The notes below the pieces were generated by a model. That model was not told the origin of the DNA and ran no database searches. It was given only the letters and a program-made list of their open reading frames with translations. Shown piece by piece: positions 29,949 to 39,235 of a stretch of 64,000 bases of DNA. Within the stretch, counting starts at the first letter, position 1; every line of letters begins with the position of its first letter. Made by a program: the position numbers and the translations under genes. This DNA comes from Geobacillus genomosp. 3 (GTDB lineage Bacteria; Bacillota; Bacilli; Bacillales; Anoxybacillaceae): positions 1,798,001 through 1,862,000 of the forward strand of contig NC_022080.4 of the NCBI RefSeq assembly GCF_000445995.2, written 5' to 3'.

Positions 29949-30998
29949 TCAGTCAGCTACCCCAAACCGATAGACCGTTGTGGATACTCGCTCCTTACCA
30001 GCTGGCAATACGATCGACGGAAATTGCGGATGATGAACCGCATCGGGCAGCCCTTGTGTTTCCAGGCAGATGCCTAAATACTTCCGCGACGGCACGCCGC
30101 CCAAATCCAACCCTTCCGGCAATTGGTTCGACGTGTACACGACAACACCGACTTCATCCGTCTCCACCGTCAACGTTCGTCCACTCTCTTGGTCGGAAAG
30201 CACAATTTCCTTATCATGATGGCGGTCGAGCCAAAATGGATGGTCATAGCCCCCGCCAACGAGCTCGATTTGCGGATGCCCGGATTCGACCGCCTCCCGT
30301 ATCGTCGTTCCGTTCCGCAAATCAAACGGAGTGCCAGTGACATCCAAGACGCGCCCGGTCGGAATCAGCTCGTCATTCAACTCGAGTACGCGAGCGCTTT
30401 GGATGGCCAGCGTATGGTCTAAAATATCGCGCTTGCCGTTGCCGCTCAAATTAAAATACGTATGGTTCGTCAAGTTGACAAGCGTCGTTTTGTCCGAACG
30501 AGCCCGGTAGGTGACGGTCCATTCGTTGTCATTGTTGAGCCAATACGCCACTTGCACATCAACCGCCCCCGGATACCCTTCTTCCCCGTCCGGGCTTGTG
30601 TACGAAAAGACGACCCCGACCGCATCATCGCGCCAAACCGGTTCCGCCTGCCAAAGCACGCGGTGGAATCCGCCCGGGCCGCCGTGCAGATGGTTGTTGT
30701 TTTCGTTTTTCGCCAACTCGTACGTGACCCCTTCAAGCTCAAAACTCGCCCCTTGAATGCGCCCCGCCACCCGGCCGATCACAGCGCCGAAATAAGGGGC
30801 GTTCTCGACATACGGCTCAAATCGGTCAAACCCAAGCACCACATTTTCAATGTTGCCCATCCGGTCAGGAACTAGCAGTTTGGTCACGATGCACCCATAG
30901 TTCGTTACCGACAGTTCCATGCCATGATTGTTCACTAACGTAAACAATGCAACTTCTTTCCCATCGAATTGAGCCCATATCCGCTCAAAAATATCCAA
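29949..30998 (-). CDS. Aldose 1-epimerase (mutarotase), xylan-side copy
   Basis: 349 aa galactose-mutarotase family. Catalytic segments are NNHLHGGPGGFHRV (His, about 106), NLTNHTYFNLSG (His, about 177), the YDHPFWLD aspartate (about 248) and CLETQGLPDA (catalytic Glu, about 309). It interconverts alpha and beta anomers of free aldoses such as the xylose released by xylosidases. GGAGGTG precedes the ATG. It is the first gene of an operon with the deacetylase and xynB2. Large parts are almost identical at DNA level to the second mutarotase gene at 41274-42329. Confidence 0.92.
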   Translation of the reverse strand: MDIFERIWAQFDGKEVALFTLVNNHGMELSVTNYGCIVTKLLVPDRMGNIENVVLGFDRFEPYVENAPYFGAVIGRVAGRIQGASFELEGVTYELAKNENNNHLHGGPGGFHRVLWQAEPVWRDDAVGVVFSYTSPDGEEGYPGAVDVQVAYWLNNDNEWTVTYRARSDKTTLVNLTNHTYFNLSGNGKRDILDHTLAIQSARVLELNDELIPTGRVLDVTGTPFDLRNGTTIREAVESGHPQIELVGGGYDHPFWLDRHHDKEIVLSDQESGRTLTVETDEVGVVVYTSNQLPEGLDLGGVPSRKYLGICLETQGLPDAVHHPQFPSIVLPAGKERVSTTVYRFGVAD

Positions 30999-31027
30999 AA
31001 CGTTTCACCTCCTTATCCACTTATAAA

Positions 31028-31042
31028 AACAAACGCTTCCAA
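31028..31042 (-). promoter_or_regulatory. cre-like site before the mutarotase operon
   Basis: The minus strand reads TTGGAAGCGTTTGTT, one mismatch from WTGNAANCGNWNNCW. It lies between the xylO-like operator and the gene, the same order as at xylA. Confidence 0.5.
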
Positions 31043-31067
31043 CTTTAAATATACTACTTTCAATAAA

Positions 31068-31086
31068 GTTTGTATATAACACAAAC
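31068..31086 (-). promoter_or_regulatory. xylO-like operator before the mutarotase-xynB2 operon
   Basis: GTTTGT-N7-ACAAAC, both half-sites perfect with the seven-base spacer of the B. subtilis xylO. Confidence 0.75.
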
Positions 31087-31152
31087 GAAGATTGTTTGGA
31101 AATTTTATACAATCTACCAGTTCAATACAAAAGCATGTAAGTTTCTTCATTA

Positions 31153-32082
31153 TTATCCCTTCACCGAACCAGCCACTAAACCTTCAATGATACGATCGCT
31201 TAAGAACAAATACACAATCAAAATAGGCAAAATGCTGATGATCAAAGTCGCGCCAATGGCTCCCCAATCCGTTAAGTATTGTCCGACAAAGTTATTCACT
31301 CCGACTGTGATTGTTTTCCATTTTTCCGAACTAATAAATGTATTAACAAACACGAACTCATTCCAGTTGTAAATCATGTTAATGATAGCCGTAGTGGCAA
31401 GAACCGGCGCCGTCATCGGCAATGTAATCCGGAAAAAGATACGGTGAATGGAGCAACCATCTATGACAGCTGCTTCCTCGATTTCTCTCGGCAACGATTG
31501 ATAAAAACCTAATAAAATCATAATCGTAATTGGCAGGTTAAAGGTCGTATACGAAAGAATGATTGAGATCGGATTATCAATTAAATTCACTTTGTTGTAA
31601 ATATTAAACAACGGAATTAACGTCGAATGAAGCGGGATCATATAAGCAACCATAAACAAAGCTAAAACAACACCCTTTAATTTCCACTCCATTCTCGTCA
31701 AAGCAAACGTAACAAAACTTGCTAAAATTAATGTTAATAAAACGGCAACGACTGTATACCAAACACTATTGAAAAAATATTGACTAATACCGCCATCAAA
31801 CCACGCATTAATGTAGTTTTCCCAACGAGGGGATTTAGGCAAAGCGAACGGTGACATTCCAAATACTTCTTGGTTCGTCTTCAATGACAGTTGAAACAGC
31901 CACACTAACGGGTATAGCTGAACAATCGCTACAACAATGAGGATGAAGTAAAGAACACCCATCCCAATCCGTTTCAAAGGCGAGCGATGTTCAGCCGGCT
32001 CCGTTTTCCCCCCTGCAGCTAATCGTAAGGTTGGAGCCTCTGAGGAGCGGTGTTCAGATGTTGGGCGGACTTGTCCTTTCAT
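31153..32082 (-). CDS. xynG: Xylo-oligosaccharide ABC permease XynG
   Basis: 309 aa MalG-type CUT1 permease. A charged N-terminal extension of about 35 residues precedes six membrane segments. The EAA loop EEAAVIDGCSIHRIFFRITLPMTAPV lies near 215-240 and the protein ends GLVAGSVKG. It partners XynF. The assignment to the XynEFG xylotriose-type importer rests on gene order (two-component system, binding protein, two permeases) identical to the xynDCEFG cluster of G. stearothermophilus. No ATPase gene is present. It is the last gene of its operon; I see no clear terminator before the mutarotase control region. Confidence 0.88.
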   Translation of the reverse strand: MKGQVRPTSEHRSSEAPTLRLAAGGKTEPAEHRSPLKRIGMGVLYFILIVVAIVQLYPLVWLFQLSLKTNQEVFGMSPFALPKSPRWENYINAWFDGGISQYFFNSVWYTVVAVLLTLILASFVTFALTRMEWKLKGVVLALFMVAYMIPLHSTLIPLFNIYNKVNLIDNPISIILSYTTFNLPITIMILLGFYQSLPREIEEAAVIDGCSIHRIFFRITLPMTAPVLATTAIINMIYNWNEFVFVNTFISSEKWKTITVGVNNFVGQYLTDWGAIGATLIISILPILIVYLFLSDRIIEGLVAGSVKG

Positions 32083-32099
32083 ACGCCCGATCCCCCTTC

Positions 32100-32966
32100 T
32101 TACTTATTCGTGTTGAGCAATTTTTGAATAACCCATGTCGTTCCCATACTGATGACCAATAAACCGAAACCAACCGCGCTTCCGTATCCAAAATTAAACT
32201 TTCCAAATGCCTCTTTATACATATAAGAAGCCATTACTTCTGTAGCATGGCCCGGTCCTCCTCCAGTCATGACATAAATAAGATCGAAATATTTCAGAGA
32301 ACCGACGACAGCTAAAATAATTAAAACCTTGAGTACACCCGAAATGAGAGGCACTTTAATCTTATAAGCAATTTGAAATGCATTCGCACCATCAATCCTG
32401 GCTGCTTCAATAAGCTCTTGCGGCACATTGATCAACGCCGCATAAATAATAATGATATAAAATCCTGCATATTGCCAAACAATAGGGACAAAGACAGAGT
32501 ATAGCGCCATATTAGGATCTGCCAACCATAACGGCGGATCCTCAACTCCTAACATCATGAACAAGCTGTTGATCAACCCATTCATCGGGTCAAAAATCTT
32601 AATCCAAAGTTGGGCAATGGCAACGGACGACATGAGCATCGGAATAATGTAAATTTTTCTAAATACGTTAGCCCCCTTAATTTTGCTGGCTAATACTAAG
32701 GATACGATCAAGTATCCTACTAAGCTGAGAACAGAAAATAGCGCCAGCAAGACGGAATGCCATGTACTTTCCCAAAACAACTTATCATGAATTAGTTCTT
32801 TATAATTTTCCAATCCAATAAACTTCATTTGCCCTACCCCATCCCAATCCATTAAACCGTAATAGCCGGTCAATGCGATCGGGATATAGATGAGGAACAA
32901 TACAAGTAAAAGAGAGGGAAGCACATAAAGAGCAATAGCCACTTTATTGGACATAACGTTTTTCAT
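32100..32966 (-). CDS. xynF: Xylo-oligosaccharide ABC permease XynF
   Basis: 288 aa MalF-type permease with six membrane segments, EAA loop EAARIDGANAFQIAYKIKVPLISG (about 192-216) and the MTGGGPGHATEVMASYMYKEAFG segment near the C-terminus. It pairs with XynG in the membrane. It follows xynE by 91 nt containing a strong hairpin, which would let the binding protein be made in excess. AAGGGG precedes the ATG with longer than usual spacing. Confidence 0.88.
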   Translation of the reverse strand: MKNVMSNKVAIALYVLPSLLLVLFLIYIPIALTGYYGLMDWDGVGQMKFIGLENYKELIHDKLFWESTWHSVLLALFSVLSLVGYLIVSLVLASKIKGANVFRKIYIIPMLMSSVAIAQLWIKIFDPMNGLINSLFMMLGVEDPPLWLADPNMALYSVFVPIVWQYAGFYIIIIYAALINVPQELIEAARIDGANAFQIAYKIKVPLISGVLKVLIILAVVGSLKYFDLIYVMTGGGPGHATEVMASYMYKEAFGKFNFGYGSAVGFGLLVISMGTTWVIQKLLNTNK

Positions 32967-32991
32967 GGTTTATAACCCCTTCTCAGTTACA

Positions 32992-33029
32992 AATTAGGGG
33001 GCATATACGTACAATCATGCCCCCTAATT
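32992..33029 (-). terminator. Hairpin between xynE and xynF
   Basis: Thirteen-base perfect arms AATTAGGGGGCAT and ATGCCCCCTAATT with a twelve-base loop. No long T-run follows on the minus strand, so it may act as an mRNA-stabilising or partial termination element. Confidence 0.65.
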
Positions 33030-33057
33030 AAAGATTCAACTCTTCACAATCCTTGCT

Positions 33058-34380
33058 TTATTTTTTCGCTTCCTTGGCAAGAGCGTCGTCATGTTGTTTT
33101 GCAAATTCCTCTGGAGTTACTTGCTTACCAAACAGCGCCGTCATCAAATCGTGGTGCAATTCAGCGACATTCGGGCTCGCTTGAGTGTCAAACCAAGTCG
33201 TAATGTTTGTTGCATTGTTAATATCATTCAGGACATCAAGATACATTTGTGGTACGTCCAGTCCTTCTGTATCAACTTTCGTAGCCGGAAGAATGCCCGC
33301 GCCTTCAACAGAACGTTTGCCCCACTCTTTTACGAGATAAGCCGCAAAATCTTTAGCTTGTTCTTTATGTTTCGAGTTTTCTGCAACGAATGCACCTAAC
33401 CCAGGTCCACCAACATAGCTGTTTATATCGGTTCCTTTTCCACCTTCGTAAACCGGGAATTTAAAATAACCGACTTTTTCTTTAAATTCTTGCGGAACAT
33501 CTGGACTTGTTGTAAAGTTCGGCAATTCCCACGTTGCGGTTAAGAACATTGCCGCCTTTTCATTCAGGAAATAACCTTTTGCATCGTCGTTTGAAAACGC
33601 CGTATTGCCTCTAACAAAGAATCCCATATCAACAAGATTTTGAACTTCCTCAGCTGCTTTTACAATGGCCGGGTCGGACATTTTGACTTTCCCTTGGATA
33701 ACATCCGTCAAAATCGTTGGGCCGCCGATTCGGTCGGCAAGATACATAAACCACATCGATGCCGGCCATCCGTCTTTCGAACCGACCGTTGCTGGAATAA
33801 CGCCGTTTTCAGTTAATACTTTACCGATATTTTTCAAATCTTCAAATGTTTTCGGCTCCTCAAGATTGTACTTTTTGAAGATCTCTTTGTTATAAAAGAC
33901 GTATGTGATGTTCATTTCCATTGGAAGCGCATACGATTTGCCGTTAAACGAATACGATTCTACTGTGCCAGGTACAAACTGGTCTTTAAACTCTTTTTCG
34001 ATAACATCGTCCAATGGGGCAAACTGCCCTCCAGTGGCGTACGGTTCCGCAAACCCGTTCGACCATGTTAATCCTATATCTGGCAATTCATTCGAAGCGG
34101 CCAACACTTTCAATTTATCTCGGTATTGATCTGGGTTCAAGACTTCCACATCGATAACAACATTAGGATTTTTTGCTTCGTAGTCTTTAATAATCTCCTC
34201 GACGAGATTGTAGTAAGCTGTCGAACTCCCTTTCGGCCAATCATGCATAAATTTGAGATGGATTTTTCCATCCCCTGACTTATCCTCACCCGCCGATTCA
34301 CTCGATGAAGAACAGCCAGACAACAGAACGCCGATCATAAGCGTAAACAAAGCCAATAATGCGAGCGCTTTCTTTTTCAC
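33058..34380 (-). CDS. xynE: Xylo-oligosaccharide-binding lipoprotein XynE
   Basis: 440 aa. Lipoprotein signal with lipobox LLSGC at about 19-23, then a Ser/Glu-rich linker. The mature domain has the CUT1 binding-protein pattern (KIHLKFMHDWPKGS, ELPDIGLTWSNGF, FNGKSYALPMEMN). It should capture xylo-oligosaccharides outside the cell for XynFG. Start is GTG at 34380 with AGGGGGTAAAGG upstream. The 106-nt gap to xynC leaves room for a separate promoter, which in the homologous cluster is activated by the response regulator encoded next to it. Confidence 0.9.
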   Translation of the reverse strand: MKKKALALLALFTLMIGVLLSGCSSSSESAGEDKSGDGKIHLKFMHDWPKGSSTAYYNLVEEIIKDYEAKNPNVVIDVEVLNPDQYRDKLKVLAASNELPDIGLTWSNGFAEPYATGGQFAPLDDVIEKEFKDQFVPGTVESYSFNGKSYALPMEMNITYVFYNKEIFKKYNLEEPKTFEDLKNIGKVLTENGVIPATVGSKDGWPASMWFMYLADRIGGPTILTDVIQGKVKMSDPAIVKAAEEVQNLVDMGFFVRGNTAFSNDDAKGYFLNEKAAMFLTATWELPNFTTSPDVPQEFKEKVGYFKFPVYEGGKGTDINSYVGGPGLGAFVAENSKHKEQAKDFAAYLVKEWGKRSVEGAGILPATKVDTEGLDVPQMYLDVLNDINNATNITTWFDTQASPNVAELHHDLMTALFGKQVTPEEFAKQHDDALAKEAKK

Positions 34381-34486
34381 TACCTTTACCCCCTTTTATT
34401 TTGAGATCGATTAACTTACAGTTTCAGTTTACATCGTAACAAGGGGGCAAGAAAGGTAACAATCATCAGAAAAAATACCACTATTT

Positions 34487-35275
34487 TTAGAACATTGAAA
34501 GCCCTTTATTTTGCCTTTTCCGGTAGCTGTTTGGTGTTTCCCCTTCCATTTCCTTAAACAGCTGAATAAAATATTTCGGTGTTTTGTATCCACACTCTTC
34601 GGCAATTTCCGATATAGTCATCTTGGTTGCAATTAATAGTTCTTTTGCCCGCTGCATTCTTCTTCTCGTCATATATTCACTAAACGTCAACTTCATTTGC
34701 TCTTTAAACAATGTACTGAAATAGCTTGGATTCAAATGGACGTGTTCCGCTACATCTTTTAGCGACAAATCCTCTTTTAAATGTTGGTCAATAAACTGAA
34801 TTGCCTCACGAACCGGTTCCCGTGGCGGGCTATGGTAATCAAGAGCGTTTATTAGTTTATCATCCACAACTTTTTCAAGAACCTTCTCCCTCTCCTTCTT
34901 ATTGGAAACATCCACAGCTTTTTCAATAACATCGATTAGCTCGCTTTTTTTAACGGGTTTTAATAAATAGTTCAATACGCCAAGAGCAATCGCTTTTTGC
35001 GCATAGTCAAAATCAGGATAAGCGGAGACGATAATCACAACAGGAAAAGTTTCTTCCCTTATCCTTTCGAGCACTTCAAGCCCCGTGATTTCCGGCATGC
35101 GAATGTCCGTTAATAAGATGTGTACTTTTTCACGTTGCAAAATCGATAACGCTTCTTGGCCATTCGAAGCTGTTATAATCCTATGCTTGCCAGAGGCCCA
35201 TTTTTCTAATAGTCTTTTCATTCCCTCCCTTGCCCTGGGCTCATCATCCACAACTAAAATAGTTTTATCGTACAT
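34487..35275 (-). CDS. xynC: AraC-type response regulator XynC (YesN-like)
   Basis: 262 aa. The receiver domain has ILVVDDEP (acidic pocket 10-12), phospho-acceptor D57 in LLTDIRMPE and the LKPVKKSEL lysine at about 107. A C-terminal AraC helix-turn-helix pair covers about 160-255 ([22 protein letters not shown], then [18 protein letters not shown]). It is shorter than typical YesN proteins because the linker is short. Its ATG overlaps the xynD stop codon by one base, so the two are coupled. It probably activates the xynE promoter in response to external xylo-oligosaccharides sensed by XynD. Confidence 0.9.
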   Translation of the reverse strand: MYDKTILVVDDEPRAREGMKRLLEKWASGKHRIITASNGQEALSILQREKVHILLTDIRMPEITGLEVLERIREETFPVVIIVSAYPDFDYAQKAIALGVLNYLLKPVKKSELIDVIEKAVDVSNKKEREKVLEKVVDDKLINALDYHSPPREPVREAIQFIDQHLKEDLSLKDVAEHVHLNPSYFSTLFKEQMKLTFSEYMTRRRMQRAKELLIATKMTISEIAEECGYKTPKYFIQLFKEMEGETPNSYRKRQNKGLSMF

Positions 35276-37005
35276 TATCTTTCACCCCCATTAACGGGAA
35301 TTCGAATCGTGACTTTTGTGCCTTTATTTTTACGACTGTCAATCGTTATGCCATCGCTCGTTTCATCCTTATAGTAAAGTTGGAGGCGCTTTTTCACATT
35401 ATATAAAGCTATCCCTTTTCCATTTTCAGAAGTTTTGTCTCCCGTACGCATAGACCGTTTCACAGTCTCAAGTTTTTCCTCGTCCATCCCAACTCCATCA
35501 TCTTCCACCTCAATTGCAAGATGATGGTCTGAAACTTGTCTAACAGCTACCGTAATAGTACAAGGAGCTGACTGGTTTTCCGAGCCGTGCACAACTGCGT
35601 TTTCGACTAACGGTTGAATCAACAGTTTCGGGATTTTAACATTTTCCCACTTCCCTGGAAGCTGTAAACGCCACTTAATACGGCCGCCAAACCGGAATTG
35701 GATAATGTCCATATAATTTTCGATATGACGAAATTCCTCTTTCAACGTAACCCAATCATCGTTCACATTCGGGCTGATGGTATAGCGAAACAGCTCCGAC
35801 ATGGACACAACAACATCCGCCAGTTCTTCTTCTCCCTTCTCTTCTAATGACCATCGCAGCGATTCCAACGTATTATACAGAAAATGGGGATTGATTTGTG
35901 CTTGCAACGCTTTTAATTCACTTTGGCTGCGAATAATTTCTTTTTGATACACCATTTTAATCAAATGATTCGTTTCTTTCACCAATTGGTTATAGGTACT
36001 GTTCAGTTCTCTAATTTCATTGACAGTCGTCATTTTCGGGTTAACAGCCAATAACCCTTCGTTGGCAAGCCGCATCGTTTTAGTCAACTGGGCAATTGGC
36101 CGCGTAATGATGGTAGAGAGAAACAGCGAACATATAAAGTAAATGATGATCCCAATGATGCCAGCAAACATGATTCCAAACCGAATGCCATTCATCCCCT
36201 TAGTGAGCGCACTGACAGGCGTTAATATGAAAACAGTAAATCCTTTACTGGAAGACTGCTTTGTGACTATATATTCAGTCTCATCCATCATCGCAGTTGA
36301 TCGCTCGTTCAACGAAGTCATATCAATTGGTTTGGAAGTGTTAGAGAAAATTACCTTACCTTCTGGATCCAAAACCAGTACGTATTGGCCCATGTTCACC
36401 TCGGCAACCGAAAAATATGGTTTATAAATTCGAACAAGCAAGTAGCCCCCATTGGCAAAATGGCGCTCCATCAGCGTAATGCGCCGAATCGCTAAGTAAA
36501 AGTGATTGTTTCTCGGATCTTCGCCGATCCAAACAAGCCTTCCTTTTGCCCGATCGGCTTCATAAATCCATTTGACATTGAGGCGTTGATACATCTTGCT
36601 AGAACTGTCTAGAGGAAACACTTGCTTTAGATCTTCGGTATAAAGCTCGACAGAGTAAATGCCCTCAGAGTTAGCCTGGATATTATTGATCACACTTTTT
36701 AACATTTGTAATTCGGGAAAGGTCACCTTCTCTCCCGCATGGATTCGTTCAAACAATCGTTGAACTTCCCGATTGGTCATCATAAACTTTGTTGCTGTAT
36801 TTAATTGCTCAAACAGCGAGTCAATCCGGCCGCTTGCCTCAAGAGCTGTCTGCTTAATCTGCTCTTCCGCGTTATTCCGCACCAGCAAGGACACTTGCCT
36901 AAACGTAATTGCACTGACGATTGACAGCACGATCACCATGACACATAGAAATACGACCAATATTTGATTTCGCAGTGTGTTCCATTTTTTTAAATAGCTA
37001 AGCAT
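35275..37005 (-). CDS. xynD: Sensor histidine kinase XynD (YesM-like)
   Basis: 576 aa. A membrane segment near 15-35, an extracellular dCache-like sensor region to about 275, a second membrane segment (about 278-300), a HAMP domain, then the His_kinase motif [22 protein letters not shown] with the phosphorylated histidine, and an HATPase domain with ENAVVHGSE and [11 protein letters not shown]. YesM-type kinases pair with AraC-type regulators and sense extracellular sugars, often through the binding protein. It is the first gene of the xynDC unit. A weak xylO-like sequence is found at 37178-37196 upstream. Confidence 0.9.
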   Translation of the reverse strand: MLSYLKKWNTLRNQILVVFLCVMVIVLSIVSAITFRQVSLLVRNNAEEQIKQTALEASGRIDSLFEQLNTATKFMMTNREVQRLFERIHAGEKVTFPELQMLKSVINNIQANSEGIYSVELYTEDLKQVFPLDSSSKMYQRLNVKWIYEADRAKGRLVWIGEDPRNNHFYLAIRRITLMERHFANGGYLLVRIYKPYFSVAEVNMGQYVLVLDPEGKVIFSNTSKPIDMTSLNERSTAMMDETEYIVTKQSSSKGFTVFILTPVSALTKGMNGIRFGIMFAGIIGIIIYFICSLFLSTIITRPIAQLTKTMRLANEGLLAVNPKMTTVNEIRELNSTYNQLVKETNHLIKMVYQKEIIRSQSELKALQAQINPHFLYNTLESLRWSLEEKGEEELADVVVSMSELFRYTISPNVNDDWVTLKEEFRHIENYMDIIQFRFGGRIKWRLQLPGKWENVKIPKLLIQPLVENAVVHGSENQSAPCTITVAVRQVSDHHLAIEVEDDGVGMDEEKLETVKRSMRTGDKTSENGKGIALYNVKKRLQLYYKDETSDGITIDSRKNKGTKVTIRIPVNGGER

Positions 37006-37048
37006 GGCGATGAACCTTTCTAATTGAAAAGATGGATAACATTAATAA

Positions 37049-37061
37049 TGTAGCCGCTACA
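37049..37061. promoter_or_regulatory. TGTAGC-C-GCTACA palindrome before xynD
   Basis: A perfect dyad with a one-base centre lies 44 nt before the xynD start. It could bind an unknown regulator. It does not fit cre or xylO. Confidence 0.3.
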
Positions 37062-37177
37062 CGATCAATTGTGACTTGCAAGAGCCATCACACGTCGTAC
37101 AATATAATAAAAAAGTTTTCGAAATGTGTTGATGAAAATAGTCCTTTCTTACTCATTAGTATAGTACCTCTAAAATG

Positions 37178-37196
37178 ATTTGTATAGAATCCAAAC
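37178..37196 (-). promoter_or_regulatory. Weak xylO-like site upstream of xynDC
   Basis: ATTTGT-N7-CCAAAC, one mismatch in each half-site, followed by AAAGG like the xylA and xynA sites. Lower confidence than the other four. Confidence 0.4.
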
Positions 37197-37221
37197 AAAG
37201 GATAGTACAAAAATAAAAAAA

Positions 37222-37254
37222 CTGGTCGGTACGGTTCGTGAACCTTCCGACCAG
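37222..37254 (-). terminator. Terminator of the abfA-araLM-GH127 operon
   Basis: CTGGTCGG/CCGACCAG with an inner GGTTC/GAACC stem, followed on the minus strand by TTTTTTTATTTTTG. Confidence 0.85.
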
Positions 37255-37281
37255 CGTAATTCATTTACTTGGCTATCCCAT

Positions 37282-39219
37282 TTACGACTGATGCCCCCAC
37301 TTCTCATTCACCCACACCGTCATCTCGCCTTCTCCCCGGTTGCACCAAACATAGTAAGGAATCGTACGGAACGGAACTTGATAGGTTTGGGGTTCACTCG
37401 ACCGATACAACTCATCATTCCATGCTGATTCATCCATTCGCTCGGCGGTTCCGGTGATCACTACAACCCCTTCCAGCAAGTCCGGCTCAAAGTGCGCTTC
37501 CAGATGGGCATCGCGCGGGAGGAACAGGTTCGCTAAATTTGGCCCATTATCAACTTCTTCCAGGCAATACACAATCGGCCCGCGCTGCAACGCCACTTTC
37601 CCGGCATTGGCGCGCACTTGAGGATGAGCCTTGATCCGTTCAACTGGCATCGGGAAAACAAGCTCCACTTGATCCCCTTTTTTCCATATCCGTTTGATAT
37701 AAGCATACCCTTTTTGGATCAGTGCAACCATGTCTACTTTTTCTCCATTGATCGTTAATGTTGCTCCCCGACACCATCCTGGAACGCGCAGGCCAATCGT
37801 AAATTCCCCAGGGGATTCCGGCAAAACCGTCAATCGAACCGTTCCATCCCAAGGATAGTTCGTCTCTTGCACGATTTCGACCGACCGTCCACCGAGTTCC
37901 GTCCGAATGTCGCTGCCGACATAAAGGTGGACGAACAAGGCGTCTGATGTTTGCGAATAAATATAATGGCCAATCGACGCGATAAGCCGAGCCAAGTTCG
38001 GCGGGCAGCACGCACAGCTGAACCATTTTTTTCGCACCGGTTTCACATGGCGCTTGTCATGGCGTTCGCACGCCTTCGGCCACACTTCGAGCGGATTGAC
38101 GTAAAAAAACTTCTTGCCGTCCAAATCCATGCCGCTAATGGTTCCATTGTATAATGCCCGTTCCATTACATCCGCGTATTTCCCATCCGTCTCCAACTCG
38201 AGCATGCGGCGCGCCCAAAATACTAGGGCGATCGATGCGCACGTCTCCGCATAAGCGGTATCATTCGGCAAATCGAAATCAAACGTGAACGATTCGCCAC
38301 ACTCGCTGGAGCCGACGCCGCCCGTGATATACATTTGCCGTTTCGTCACGTTTTCCCACAACGTTTTGCATGCCTGTTTCAACGATTCATCTCCCGTTTT
38401 CGCCGCCAGTCCCGCCATGGCGGTATACATATAGAGCGCCCGCACCGCATGCCCAACGGCTTGTTTTTGTTCCCTGACTGGAATGTGAGCTTGGTGGTAG
38501 CGATACCCACCGTCATACCAAAATCGACCTGTTTCCCCTCTTGCTTCTTTTTCCCGATCAAAGTAATGCGGCTGTTGCCCGCGCTGGTCAATAAAATATT
38601 GGCTGAGTTTGAGATAGTTCTCATTCCCCGTCGCCTCATAAAGCCTCAACAGCGCCAACTCAATCTCCTGATGTCCGTCATATCCCGAAATTTGACCCTC
38701 TCCCCGGCCGAATACCGTGCCGATATAATCGGCATACTTGCACATGATATCCAAAAAGCGCCGTTTGCCTGTGGCCCGGAAATAAGCGACCGCTGCTTCA
38801 ATCAAATGACCGGCACAATACAGTTCATGATTGTCCCGCAAGTTTGTCCATCGTTTTCCAGGCTCCTTGACCGTATAATACGTGTTGAGATAACCGTCCG
38901 GCTGCTGGGCGCGGCCGAGCAGCTCAATCACGTCATCGGCGAGTGCTTCCAATTCTGGGTCGCGCTTCGTCTCTAACAGGTACGCCACCGCTTCTAACCA
39001 TTTCGCCACATCGCTGTCTTGAAAGACCATCCCGTAAAATTCTCCATCCGATTCCCCTGCGGCAATGCGGAAGTTCTCAATCGCATGGCTCGGCTCAGCA
39101 TCGGGGATGCGGTCATTGAGCACCTCCCATTGATAAGGAACGACTTCATGTCGAACGACATCGATATACCGTTTCCAAAACCGATCCTTGACGTTCACCC
39201 TTGTTGTGCCTTTTTGCAT
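37282..39219 (-). CDS. GH127 beta-L-arabinofuranosidase
   Basis: 645 aa. The (alpha/alpha)6 barrel carries YAETCAS with E325 and C327, and FSCACCPPN with C404 and C405. The 79-residue spacing between E325 and C404 equals that of the Bifidobacterium HypBA1 zinc site, in which the second-last cysteine is the nucleophile. GH127 enzymes release beta-linked L-arabinofuranose and need the zinc-thiolate centre. No signal peptide is seen. It starts 17 nt after araM and is the last gene before the operon terminator, so it works on arabinose-containing fragments inside the cell. Confidence 0.92.
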   Translation of the reverse strand: MQKGTTRVNVKDRFWKRYIDVVRHEVVPYQWEVLNDRIPDAEPSHAIENFRIAAGESDGEFYGMVFQDSDVAKWLEAVAYLLETKRDPELEALADDVIELLGRAQQPDGYLNTYYTVKEPGKRWTNLRDNHELYCAGHLIEAAVAYFRATGKRRFLDIMCKYADYIGTVFGRGEGQISGYDGHQEIELALLRLYEATGNENYLKLSQYFIDQRGQQPHYFDREKEARGETGRFWYDGGYRYHQAHIPVREQKQAVGHAVRALYMYTAMAGLAAKTGDESLKQACKTLWENVTKRQMYITGGVGSSECGESFTFDFDLPNDTAYAETCASIALVFWARRMLELETDGKYADVMERALYNGTISGMDLDGKKFFYVNPLEVWPKACERHDKRHVKPVRKKWFSCACCPPNLARLIASIGHYIYSQTSDALFVHLYVGSDIRTELGGRSVEIVQETNYPWDGTVRLTVLPESPGEFTIGLRVPGWCRGATLTINGEKVDMVALIQKGYAYIKRIWKKGDQVELVFPMPVERIKAHPQVRANAGKVALQRGPIVYCLEEVDNGPNLANLFLPRDAHLEAHFEPDLLEGVVVITGTAERMDESAWNDELYRSSEPQTYQVPFRTIPYYVWCNRGEGEMTVWVNEKWGHQS

Positions 39220-39235
39220 TCCTGATTTCCCCCTA

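Noticed and set aside
30998..31016. GGTGAAACGTTTTGG next to the mutarotase start as a cre site
   Set aside because: The central CG is out of register and it overlaps the ribosome site; the site at 31028-31042 fits better.
37096..37102. CGTACAA half-site before xynD as an AraR operator
   Set aside because: Only one half of the palindrome is present, which occurs often by chance.
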